The position numbers and the translations under genes were made by a program. This document shows, piece by piece, positions 33,001 to 39,964 of a stretch of DNA of 64,000 bases. Origin of the DNA: Acidobacteriota bacterium (GTDB lineage: Bacteria; Acidobacteriota; UBA6911). Numbering within the stretch: the stretch's first letter is position 1; every line of letters starts with the position of its first letter. The notes below the pieces were generated by a model. That model saw nothing but the letters and a program-made list of their open reading frames with translations. It made no database searches and was not told the DNA's origin. The stretch covers positions 1 to 64,000 of the forward strand of contig JAFGIY010000082.1 in the NCBI GenBank assembly GCA_016929335.1, given 5' to 3'.

Positions 33001-35136
33001 ACCGGTACTTTTGCCGGTTATGACGTATTCGCCGCTGCGGACGATGACCAGATGATCTGCCACCAGATTACCGGCACCGGATCCCTGCCCTCGAGCATAG
33101 AACTGACCACGCCGCCCGACCGCTCTACCTGGAGCCTGCCAAGCCCGAATTTCCGCAATCTGCGCATTAAGGCAAAGAAAATCCGTTATGTGGGCGTTGC
33201 GCGCATCACGGTTGGATCTGTGTCCACCAACACGATCGTATGCGCCGAGACGATCGGCAGCGACGACTGGACCGGCCGGGATCTGACGGTATTGCTTCTG
33301 CAGCAGACGCTCAGCGCGCCGGTGCTCAACTATCATGTCACGAATTTTAACGGCAGCACGGGGGCATTCACCGTCACCCCGGATCCGGCGGCAGCCGGCC
33401 TGGCCAAGGGAGATATTCTGGCAATCCGCGCCATGCCTCCCGATGAATGCGGATCAACATCCATCAGCGATGCCAAGTTCCAGAACGTGATGAATCCTGC
33501 CGGGCTGCTCGCGGATGCCGAAATCGGCAAGCTGGTTCGGATCATTGCGGGCGCCGGCCGCGGCCAGGTGCGGCGCATATCGGACAACACCGCAACCGGG
33601 CTGACGATCGACACCCCCTGGGAGGTTCTGCCGGACGAAACCTCCCGCTTCATTATCGAGGATCCAACCTGGGAATATTTCGCGGAATCCAATCCCAGTT
33701 TGAACAGTGACCGCAACCTCGAAACATCGCTTGCCGCTACCGTCTCAAACCAGCTTGACTGCGATTTCCTGGTGCAGGTAGTAGCCGTTGACAACCACGG
33801 CATTGAATCCCCGGATGACCTGTCGCCTATCCGGAGCATTTATGCCAATCCCTATTGCGGGAATCCTTCCGGGGGTTCGGGTCTCAGCATTATTACATCG
33901 CAGGAGGATCCCACTATTCCTCCGTTCGGTATGGCTTTTGAATTCTTTCCCGATAACGACAACGGCTCGCCGATATTCGGTGTTATGGCGGTGCTCAGTC
34001 AGAATCTTCCTGCGCATGGGCCCTATGCCATAGAGCGTGGCGCAGGCTATGAATCAGGAACGTGCCGGCTGACCAAAGGTCAGCGCGACGTCATCGTAAC
34101 GCGCTCCTCGAATCCCGATGTGTTGGGTAAGGTCTTCTTGTATTATTCAAACGACATCAGCCCTGACAGCGATCTGGATGGTCATATTATCGGCGCCGAT
34201 GCGGAATCCGAGGGCGTCAACAAGCTGCGCCTGACCTCAGCGCCTCCGCGGACAGGCTACTTCAATTACGTCATTATTGAGCCCTGGTGGCCACCATGCG
34301 AAACGACCAATAGACTTGTGCCATGGTTTCCGATTGAGGATATGGTTGCCCTCGGCGCCAATGGGAATAAGCTGGCAATAAATTCCTGGGCTGAATCGGG
34401 GGCTAAATGGCGCACTCCGCCGATCCTGGCGCCTGTCGGCCGGCACAAGCTGACGCTATACAGCAAGAATGCCTATGGACTTGGGACCAGGCTGACATAT
34501 AGCTCTCCCATTACCGTCACCTATGACGGCAAGGTGACTACCGATGTTGATAATCCCTCTGGAGCCAGTGATTTGGAAATCCTCACAAATGCCACCGATT
34601 CGAAAATCCCCAAAGGCTGTATGGCATTTCGCTTCAAGAAAGATACAGCCAATTACCAAAGCATCTATTGCGTCGACATTTCACTCGGCACCTCAAATCC
34701 CCTGCATGGCCCCTATCAATCGCAATTAACCGCCCACCCAAGCGATATCCTGGCAAGTGGCGAAGATGTCGAGATTCGCACGGGAGAGGCCATTATACAG
34801 CTGGCTATCGGCAGCCCGGCGCCGCCTGCATTGGACGGCAAGATTCTGGTGATCATTCAGGAGGATAATAGTCTTGAGGGAATGCCCATAGTAACTCATG
34901 GTGAAACATCACTCACCCTGTCACAGGGCTTTTACCAGGATGGGACATTCGACTGGATGGTAATCGAGCCCTGGACTGCGCTTAATCTCTGGGGAAAGCA
35001 ATTCTATACGCCGAATGATTTTGTGAATTTCAACGTCCACAATTACATGTGGCAAACGATAGCTGTACCGCTTATTAAGGGCAATAATCTTTATGGCCAG
35101 GCCTTCTCCCGTAATATCTGGGGATTCAGCAAATGA
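30043..35136 (+). CDS. Very large tail tip protein (DUF2460/DUF2163-like plus hub and C-terminal repeats)
   Basis: 1697 residues, the largest gene here. Residues 1-140 (GYGMSQKPLVVVHRFGSANAKIEQRF...LRDFWESKYGPYGAFTY) match DUF2460-type tail proteins. About 150-360 resembles DUF2163/BR0599 with the Cys set CWKCYNDSNGC...CDKGYDTGNGC, like the metal site of lambda gpL. The central 500-900 region resembles the gpJ-like hub. The last 600 residues hold fibronectin-like domains and two diverged copies of a unit containing HGPY and VIEPW (about 1310-1450 and 1520-1660). Several lambda tip genes (M, L, J equivalents) seem merged in one frame. Confidence 0.8.
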   Translation: MTEYIGNIVIPEIVPSGTFPIVSDYGYGMSQKPLVVVHRFGSANAKIEQRFYLGSGAKRFTVRRAAMNETHRKALRDFWESKYGPYGAFTYNAPNDDGNGTTAYTCRFANEPLSWEYLSDQISSVGITLIEIPSSNPSYTINSTVTRFPSSALETALLSQVQEIFPLIKIQPRESGYPAIYVSDRRCTVGGQLYQPRIVSWDGISQGISGEADQAQFTFGNADRVMRELANDTDLFRASLEFSLFHVGTGIKLDLWKGEIVEWSFDTGPEFSITAADGIYELTLPYPTRKISRACWKCYNDSNGCPFSTQGSMDYTHFPAASPASCDKGYDTGNGCLAHGMKRYFGGMIVEPQRVRIKDNSTGVWGYGRSRITSTSIVSDSIYDQAVPEIYTDNDAWVDEKGKTQVGMPVNCKIAAGREEGDFYAALGIVGEGPIEYTIGNEVKTIKLFGTTYQLQLPNTPMQLLDGQHNHGWPGVSGLRYATGVDPANPGDYFSIGAVGKQASSWREVSDGTSVWKDNYAAGTAFLEIKRKDEKGVQLSYPVDHQMVANVLNGLQGWVWTAPGSRSMQVLTNPVWICINMMLRARGLRFASASTAEQYFDLTAAIAAAAICDDEVEPLIGTEDETQFKFRGILQEEKPLRDWIQEVLMNCLGYFTNAFGKMKFGIRCNSSVMEAFTEGNIVFESLRLSSPKPSFNHLTANFADREFNFSANSVTVYDMDHAKLIGGATAPQFLKSNVNLAGTCTKSQAARVITTRLREELGGITAAQWKAARQISFKTTALALKSEAGMICSMTHPDMPDGEINGEPEENYGEFRITGWKLNGDYSIDIEGRTTVNEMYDLVEGPKPADVAASAVPVELSQLPFGLVWHPDQEGPISGDPLYGSDEKTFSLAIYYEPMSDEMTQLKLIATGKLPVNEFIASTPSPRIGSCTSQATGGTIEGSRDYYFVVCARDANGKYTLPSNVVAVRPAAGSTNKITLTDIVWPTGTFAGYDVFAAADDDQMICHQITGTGSLPSSIELTTPPDRSTWSLPSPNFRNLRIKAKKIRYVGVARITVGSVSTNTIVCAETIGSDDWTGRDLTVLLLQQTLSAPVLNYHVTNFNGSTGAFTVTPDPAAAGLAKGDILAIRAMPPDECGSTSISDAKFQNVMNPAGLLADAEIGKLVRIIAGAGRGQVRRISDNTATGLTIDTPWEVLPDETSRFIIEDPTWEYFAESNPSLNSDRNLETSLAATVSNQLDCDFLVQVVAVDNHGIESPDDLSPIRSIYANPYCGNPSGGSGLSIITSQEDPTIPPFGMAFEFFPDNDNGSPIFGVMAVLSQNLPAHGPYAIERGAGYESGTCRLTKGQRDVIVTRSSNPDVLGKVFLYYSNDISPDSDLDGHIIGADAESEGVNKLRLTSAPPRTGYFNYVIIEPWWPPCETTNRLVPWFPIEDMVALGANGNKLAINSWAESGAKWRTPPILAPVGRHKLTLYSKNAYGLGTRLTYSSPITVTYDGKVTTDVDNPSGASDLEILTNATDSKIPKGCMAFRFKKDTANYQSIYCVDISLGTSNPLHGPYQSQLTAHPSDILASGEDVEIRTGEAIIQLAIGSPAPPALDGKILVIIQEDNSLEGMPIVTHGETSLTLSQGFYQDGTFDWMVIEPWTALNLWGKQFYTPNDFVNFNVHNYMWQTIAVPLIKGNNLYGQAFSRNIWGFSK

Positions 35137-36755
35137 GCCCGCTTATTACAGCTGGTCCGGTGAATCTGGAAGCCGGCTGGGAGAATTATGCCGACGGCGC
35201 AACGCCCACCAATAATCCCTCCAATTTCAATCGTCGCGTTTACGCCGGCTATCCGGATGCGGGAAGCTCCAATGTTGAGCTGTACTGGGACTATGTTCAA
35301 GGGGCAAACAAGGCTACCCAGTTCTGCCTGAATATATCCGACGGCACCATGACGCAAGCCTATCGCGTGCCTGCGGTGCCAACTGCCGGCACACAAAAGC
35401 ATCGCGTTGACATTAAAGGGCTGGCTATCAATACCTCTGTCACAATCACGATCGCAGCTGAATTCGTGGCGGCCAGTGGAACCGTTCAGAAAACGGCCGT
35501 GTCAGGATGGTCCTTCACGCCCAATTACAGTACAGGCTCTACCCTTTCGGCTACGCTGGTTGGATCCCTGGACTGGGCCGGCGGAAACACCTTCGAGAAT
35601 ACCTCTCAGTATCGGACGGATACAGCGCCCAATGGGAGCTTCAGCAATTTCTCATCACCGTCGATTATCACTAATCCGAATGGATCCGTGGACCTGGTGC
35701 TGCAATTTCAGTTTACCCAAAACTCGATGCCAGCCACGAATTTCCTGGTTTTCTACAACGCAACGGGGGCGGCATCCCAGATTACTGACGCAGCTCATTC
35801 CATCGATGCTCGATCAGGGACAGCCACCTACACTGTCAGAATTCTGGGAATAAATCCAACAACTTATTATAGCTATGCCGTTGCCGGCTATTCTGTAACA
35901 AAGAATGGCCGGTCATTGACGGGTCTTCAGGCGCCGGGATCCTGGCAGAACTTCCGGCCGGCAGCGGCCGCAAACTACACCGGAAATATTGATTCGGTCG
36001 CAGCCTCGACAGTGAAGGCAAATGCTGCGAATGGGCAGACAGCGTTCTCGGAAACGGTGCAATTTCGCGGAGACCTGCCGCCCACCAATGCTCCAACGAC
36101 GACGGGAAGCGATATCAGCGCCCAGCAGCTATCGAACGGATCTCATCAGGTAACCCTCAACTGGAATTACACGCAGGGTGCAAACATCGCGACGCATTTC
36201 GCGGTATTTGTAAAATATGGCGGGGGTTCAATCTCAGTAAGCGATCCGCATTTTCTGGTCGGCGCGAACCTGCGGACAATCAAGTTGCCGACTCAGCTGG
36301 CGCCACACACGTCGTATTCGTTTGCAATCGCTGCCCTGGCTGTGACCAAAAGTGGAAGCACCTTTAATGCAACCCTCCTTGGCATGCTCAACAGCACGCT
36401 GCTCAATACGGATACGGTGATTGGAGGCAAAGGACTGCATATTGATGTGCAGCCTCCCTATAAATTCACGATTGAGGCAGATACCGATCTACTCCAGCCC
36501 ATGGTGGTTAAAGGCAGCTATGACGGAGGGGTGGATTTCTATACCGATAATGGTGTTTTCAAACCTCGCATCGTGGTCACGGCAGCCTATCCGCCAGGCG
36601 CTCCAAGCATGGACGCGCGCGAATGGATCATCTTTATCTGCACGCATGCCACCGTCAGTGGCATTTTCTTTGTGTACTATGATGGAACGGACCGCTACTA
36701 CCTGGGCGGCAATTACGTTACGAACTACTTTGCCTGCGGGAAAAACATCTTTTAG
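35133..36755 (+). CDS. Fibronectin-III-rich tail fibre protein
   Basis: 540 residues, overlapping the tip gene by 4 bp (ATGA). Three diverged fibronectin type III-like domains share WDYVQGANKATQF / WNYTQGANIATHF and strands ending in SYAVAGYSVTK or SFAIAALAVTK. The C-terminal roughly 110 residues (IDVQPPYKFTIEAD...YYDGTDRYYLGGNYV) form a separate beta domain that may be the receptor-binding tip. Confidence 0.7.
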   Translation: MSPLITAGPVNLEAGWENYADGATPTNNPSNFNRRVYAGYPDAGSSNVELYWDYVQGANKATQFCLNISDGTMTQAYRVPAVPTAGTQKHRVDIKGLAINTSVTITIAAEFVAASGTVQKTAVSGWSFTPNYSTGSTLSATLVGSLDWAGGNTFENTSQYRTDTAPNGSFSNFSSPSIITNPNGSVDLVLQFQFTQNSMPATNFLVFYNATGAASQITDAAHSIDARSGTATYTVRILGINPTTYYSYAVAGYSVTKNGRSLTGLQAPGSWQNFRPAAAANYTGNIDSVAASTVKANAANGQTAFSETVQFRGDLPPTNAPTTTGSDISAQQLSNGSHQVTLNWNYTQGANIATHFAVFVKYGGGSISVSDPHFLVGANLRTIKLPTQLAPHTSYSFAIAALAVTKSGSTFNATLLGMLNSTLLNTDTVIGGKGLHIDVQPPYKFTIEADTDLLQPMVVKGSYDGGVDFYTDNGVFKPRIVVTAAYPPGAPSMDAREWIIFICTHATVSGIFFVYYDGTDRYYLGGNYVTNYFACGKNIF

Positions 36756-36763
36756 GAGCAGCC

Positions 36764-37126
36764 ATGATTAAACTCGATAAACCAATCTGCAGCCACTGGA
36801 CGGGAGACGGAGACGGAGATCCCATCAAGGTCACAGTGGATCATTTCAAGATTTTGCGGCGAGACGTCGACGAGCTGGCCAAAACGATCACCATCACCGG
36901 CGTGTATGGCTATCTCGAGAACGGAGAATTTAAACGATACGACCAGGGCGGATCCACCCAGATTGTGTCGAAAACTATTCTGAATGCGGAAAAATTCGAT
37001 GCTTTCCTTGGAAAGATCAAACACGCCGGAGCTCCGGAGGGAGACTTCAGAGTCTCGGACCTCGAGGACGAAATCATCGCTCAAGAACTTGTGATCGGGC
37101 AGAGGCTTCAGGAGCTTATCAGGTAG
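36764..37126 (+). CDS. Hypothetical protein downstream of fibre genes
   Basis: 120 residues with AGGAG before the ATG. A beta-rich start (SHWTGDGDGDPIKVTVDHFKILRRDVDELAKTITITGVYGYL) precedes an acidic helical end. The DGDGD stretch could bind a metal. It may be a fibre chaperone because of its position; no family recognised. Confidence 0.45.
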   Translation: MIKLDKPICSHWTGDGDGDPIKVTVDHFKILRRDVDELAKTITITGVYGYLENGEFKRYDQGGSTQIVSKTILNAEKFDAFLGKIKHAGAPEGDFRVSDLEDEIIAQELVIGQRLQELIR

Positions 37127-37194
37127 ACCTTGGCAACCTTGAATAATGCAACTTTTTCTATATCCTATTTCGTATAGAAATAGGGGCTAAAATT

Positions 37195-37662
37195 ATGAAA
37201 CTTCTAATAAAAATTGCGGTTGGGATACTAATCCTTTCGGCTTTGGCGTATCCGGCCCGCCGGATGCGATCCGACAGCAGGGACATCAATGTCAGCGGCA
37301 TGGCCAAAGTATGGCTTTCCGATGGACGCATAATCTATGGCGCTGCTCAGGTTGCGATGCTATTGACTCAATCCAATAGCCCTGAAATGGTCAAAATCCT
37401 TGTGGTCGCCGAGCCGGGCATGATCGACTTCCAGAGAGAAACTGCCTTTAATTTCAAAAGTTCATCCGAGGTTGAAATCGGAATCAGTGGATCGGAACAG
37501 TCGCTGACGGATCGAAGCATTCTTAACATCATAATCCCTGGCTGGGGATCCCTGGCGTTTCTTACTCCGGAAAACCTGCGCGCTACGCCATGGAGCATAA
37601 CGGACAGAACAGTGCAGGTTGAGGGCACAGAGACCGGATTTGTCATGAAGCTATCGCCATAA
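37195..37662 (+). CDS. Membrane-anchored or exported hypothetical protein
   Basis: 155 residues. An N-terminal hydrophobic helix (LLIKIAVGILILSALAYPA) is an anchor or signal, followed by a beta-rich domain (MAKVWLSDGRIIYGAAQVAMLL...). It sits just upstream of the lysis genes and is followed by a strong terminator. It could belong to lysis control or to superinfection exclusion; neither is shown. Confidence 0.45.
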   Translation: MKLLIKIAVGILILSALAYPARRMRSDSRDINVSGMAKVWLSDGRIIYGAAQVAMLLTQSNSPEMVKILVVAEPGMIDFQRETAFNFKSSSEVEIGISGSEQSLTDRSILNIIIPGWGSLAFLTPENLRATPWSITDRTVQVEGTETGFVMKLSP

Positions 37663-37686
37663 TCGGGAACCATTACTGATCGTTTT

Positions 37687-37716
37687 AAAGGCCGCAGAGT
37701 ATCGCGGCCTTTTTTA
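37687..37716 (+). terminator. Rho-independent terminator before the lysis genes
   Basis: AAAGGCCGC, 8-nt loop, GCGGCCTTT then further T residues: a 9-bp perfect stem and T-run. It separates the tail transcript from the lysis group. Confidence 0.88.
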
Positions 37717-37750
37717 TTTCCAGAACATTCCAAAATCGGAGGCATCCCCC

Positions 37751-38080
37751 GTGCTCATCGAGGCTACAGCGGCTCTATCAGGACTCGCTATGCTCGGATC
37801 CGGCATTAATCTCCTGGTCAACTATCGTGCAAAACGGGATATGGCATTAATCCAGCGAGACATGGCCCAGCTGGAAAACAAGATCCTGGCCGGCATTAAC
37901 GGCAAGTATATCTCCCGGCGCGAAGCCGAGATCATATCCAGAGAACGCGATCGGCGCGAAGCTGAAATCAAAAAGCAGATCGGTGAGCTGGATAGCAGGA
38001 TCGGTGAGGCACGCAAATACCATCATGAACTCCACGAGGAATTCATTGAATGCCGGGCTGAACACGGAGGCAAATCATGA
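37751..38080 (+). CDS. Coiled-coil membrane protein in lysis module (spanin- or holin-like)
   Basis: 109 residues from a GTG with GGAGG 8 nt upstream. A short hydrophobic N-terminal helix (ATAALSGLAMLGSGINLLV) is followed by a long charged coiled coil (RDMAQLENKILAGI...REAEIKKQIGELDSRIGEARK). This topology fits an inner-membrane spanin (Rz-like). It overlaps the lysozyme gene by 4 bp. No outer-membrane spanin gene was found. Confidence 0.5.
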   Translation: MLIEATAALSGLAMLGSGINLLVNYRAKRDMALIQRDMAQLENKILAGINGKYISRREAEIISRERDRREAEIKKQIGELDSRIGEARKYHHELHEEFIECRAEHGGKS

Positions 38081-38529
38081 ATATCCGCGAATTCATAAAA
38101 CAGGAAGAAGGCTTGCGGCTAAAACCCTATCGATGCCCGACTGGCCATTGGACTGTCGGCTATGGGCATAATCTCGAGGCGCACGGCGAATCGATACCAG
38201 AACGGATCACATTGGATCAGGCAGAAGAATATCTGACGGCTGATATTATCCGGGCATCCGCCGATTGCTATAGCCATATAGAAAACTTCTCCAACCTGTC
38301 CGATGCTCGTCAGGCAGTGCTTGTCAGCATGTGCTTTCAAATGGGAATTTCCGGATTAATGAAATTCCGAAGAATGCTTGCAGCCATAAAACGTGAAGAC
38401 TGGAGCGATGCGGCTGCCCAAATGATGGATTCGAAATGGGCCAGGCAGACACCGGCCCGCGCAATGCGCCAGGCGCAAATGATGATCTCAGAGGAGTGGG
38501 CATCCGCAGAAAGGAACAATCATGTTTAG
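38077..38529 (+). CDS. Endolysin: phage lysozyme, glycoside hydrolase 24
   Basis: 150 residues of the T4/P22 lysozyme family that cleaves peptidoglycan. The catalytic segment reads EEGLRLKPYRCPTGHWTVGYGH: Glu at about residue 11, Cys in place of the T4 Asp, and Thr, the E-C-T triad seen in P1/21-type lysozymes. Later, SMCFQMGISGLMKFRRMLAAIK and SKWARQTPARAMRQ are conserved. No signal peptide or anchor-release helix is present, so export relies on a holin. Confidence 0.92.
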   Translation: MNIREFIKQEEGLRLKPYRCPTGHWTVGYGHNLEAHGESIPERITLDQAEEYLTADIIRASADCYSHIENFSNLSDARQAVLVSMCFQMGISGLMKFRRMLAAIKREDWSDAAAQMMDSKWARQTPARAMRQAQMMISEEWASAERNNHV

Positions 38530-39280
38530 GGAAATCCGCATGTATTTCAAGCTTCGGCCTTATATCAAAAATCTAAAGGAGATTATGAAAATGAGACTCT
38601 CAGTGAACATGGTTATCCAGATTCTTATGACTTTGCTGCAGGCTTATAACGCTGTCAGTGACATGCTGCCAGACGATTGGAAAGGTGGAGCTGCGGCTAT
38701 CATGGCAATCATTCAGGCCGTGGTGGCGGCGATTGCGCATTTCAAAAACCCCGATGGCTCATCTGCCAAGGTGGCATACATTCCGCCGCCGAAAACCCCG
38801 AGGGTGAATACGCTTCTCTTTTCAATCTTTTTTCTTGCTGCTCTGGTGCCTCTGGCCGGAGCTCAGGATTCTTCTCAGGGATTCAGCCTCGGAGTAGCAT
38901 ACAACCAAAACGGCGATCCTCAATTTGCCGGCTGGGGCACTTACGATAAACACCTCGGGGCCGGCCTTTATTCCTATAGCGGATATGATGTGCTCCCGTT
39001 GAAGCAGGATGGCAGCAAATTCCCTCAGCTTAAATTCACGCCTTTCACGGGTTTCGCCTATCGAGCTGCAAAACTCGACCGCTTAAGTCTCTTTGCATTC
39101 GGAGCCGGCGGGATATCGACAACCGGCGAAGTCGTTACTGGCGCCGGCAAATATGGAGGCTTCGGTCATTATGATCTTGGCAAAGGATGGGGATTAGTTG
39201 CCGGCGCCGAGGGCAGTTACAGCCCAATAAACGGCACTGATGCAATTATCAGGTTTGGGTTCAGGTATGGGGTGAAATAG
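38522..39280 (+). CDS. Holin-like N-terminus fused to an outer-membrane beta-barrel
   Basis: 252 residues. Residues 1-90 contain two hydrophobic helices (VNMVIQILMTLLQAY and GGAAAIMAIIQAVVAAIAHF) of the small-holin type. From residue 95 a signal-peptide-like stretch appears (VNTLLFSIFFLAALVPLAGAQ), then aromatic-alternating strands ending RFGFRYGVK, an outer-membrane barrel. A GTG at 38804 could start the barrel on its own but has no proper ribosome binding site. It may encode two products or be a real fusion. Its last 128 bp are duplicated at 43827. Confidence 0.6.
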   Translation: MFREIRMYFKLRPYIKNLKEIMKMRLSVNMVIQILMTLLQAYNAVSDMLPDDWKGGAAAIMAIIQAVVAAIAHFKNPDGSSAKVAYIPPPKTPRVNTLLFSIFFLAALVPLAGAQDSSQGFSLGVAYNQNGDPQFAGWGTYDKHLGAGLYSYSGYDVLPLKQDGSKFPQLKFTPFTGFAYRAAKLDRLSLFAFGAGGISTTGEVVTGAGKYGGFGHYDLGKGWGLVAGAEGSYSPINGTDAIIRFGFRYGVK

Positions 39281-39330
39281 AACCAATGAGAACAGAATGC
39301 ATCTGCCCTGCTTTACTGCCGGACCTCAAA
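39153..39330 (+). repeat. Direct repeat copy 1: 3' end of barrel gene and following sequence
   Basis: About 150 bp from ATGGAGGCTTCGG through the stop codon to the CCCTGCTT stretch are repeated, roughly 85-90 percent identical by eye, at 43827-44000. The repeats enclose the signalling cassette. Confidence 0.85.
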
Positions 39331-39544
39331 TCGGCAGCTTCTTTTCTAATGCTTTGAAGCTCGGAGCCGATTTTATAAGCCGCATTTATCTCTGTTTTTT
39401 TATTCCATATGGAGAAGGTTTCGGCCAAGGATCTCGGCATCCGCGATGACATCTAAATAGTTGATCTCGTTGATCGACCGGCAGTGCGCTCCGCTTCTGA
39501 AGAATTTCTTTATCAATTCCACGAGCTATCCATCTGACGATTAT

Positions 39545-39961
39545 CTATTCACCAATCCGCTCAACAAGCCATTTTAAAATATCTTTCCAGGTAACAATGC
39601 CCTCAACGGTTCTATCGGTGCGAACAATCGGCAGACAGGAAATTTCATTTCCCAGCATTAAAGCGGCCGCTTCTCTGATAGTTTGATCTCTGGATGCTGT
39701 TATCGGTCTGTAGCTCATGAGCTGATGTATCCGTTTCTTGAGCGTTCGCAAGTCTACGGGACGTTCGACAAGGGTAGAGATAAATGGGCTGAGCGTTTTC
39801 AGGAGATCGCGATCCGAAACCACACCAACCAATACATTTTCCTCTCCAATAACCAGAAGATGATGGAAGTGATACTGCTCAAACAGTGTCTGGGCAGCCT
39901 CAACCGTGTCGTCCATTCCGATGGTAATGACCTTGGCGGTCATTATTTGCTCAAGCTTCAT
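39545..39961 (-). CDS. Two-CBS-domain protein
   Basis: 138 residues with two CBS motifs: MKLEQIMTAKVITIGMDDTV...LVGVVSDRDLL and HQLMSYRPITASRDQT...VEGIVTWKDIL. CBS pairs bind adenosyl ligands such as AMP or ATP and act as energy sensors or regulators. It lies 3 bp after the hybrid kinase stop on the same strand, so the two are an operon. CBS proteins are not standard phage genes; this is host-type cargo. Confidence 0.92.
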   Translation of the reverse strand: MKLEQIMTAKVITIGMDDTVEAAQTLFEQYHFHHLLVIGEENVLVGVVSDRDLLKTLSPFISTLVERPVDLRTLKKRIHQLMSYRPITASRDQTIREAAALMLGNEISCLPIVRTDRTVEGIVTWKDILKWLVERIGE

Positions 39962-39964
39962 CGT

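Noticed and set aside
30964-33336. Two long minus-strand frames (30964-31923, 32419-33336) in the tail tip gene
   Set aside because: They lie wholly inside a gene with clear domains; no start signals or family features.
26880-36760. Diversity-generating retroelement at tail fibre genes
   Set aside because: No reverse transcriptase gene or near-identical template repeat is present nearby.
39413-39520. Short minus-strand frame (about 38 residues) upstream of the CBS gene
   Set aside because: No start codon with ribosome binding site and no family; possibly a remnant at the cassette edge, but unsupported.
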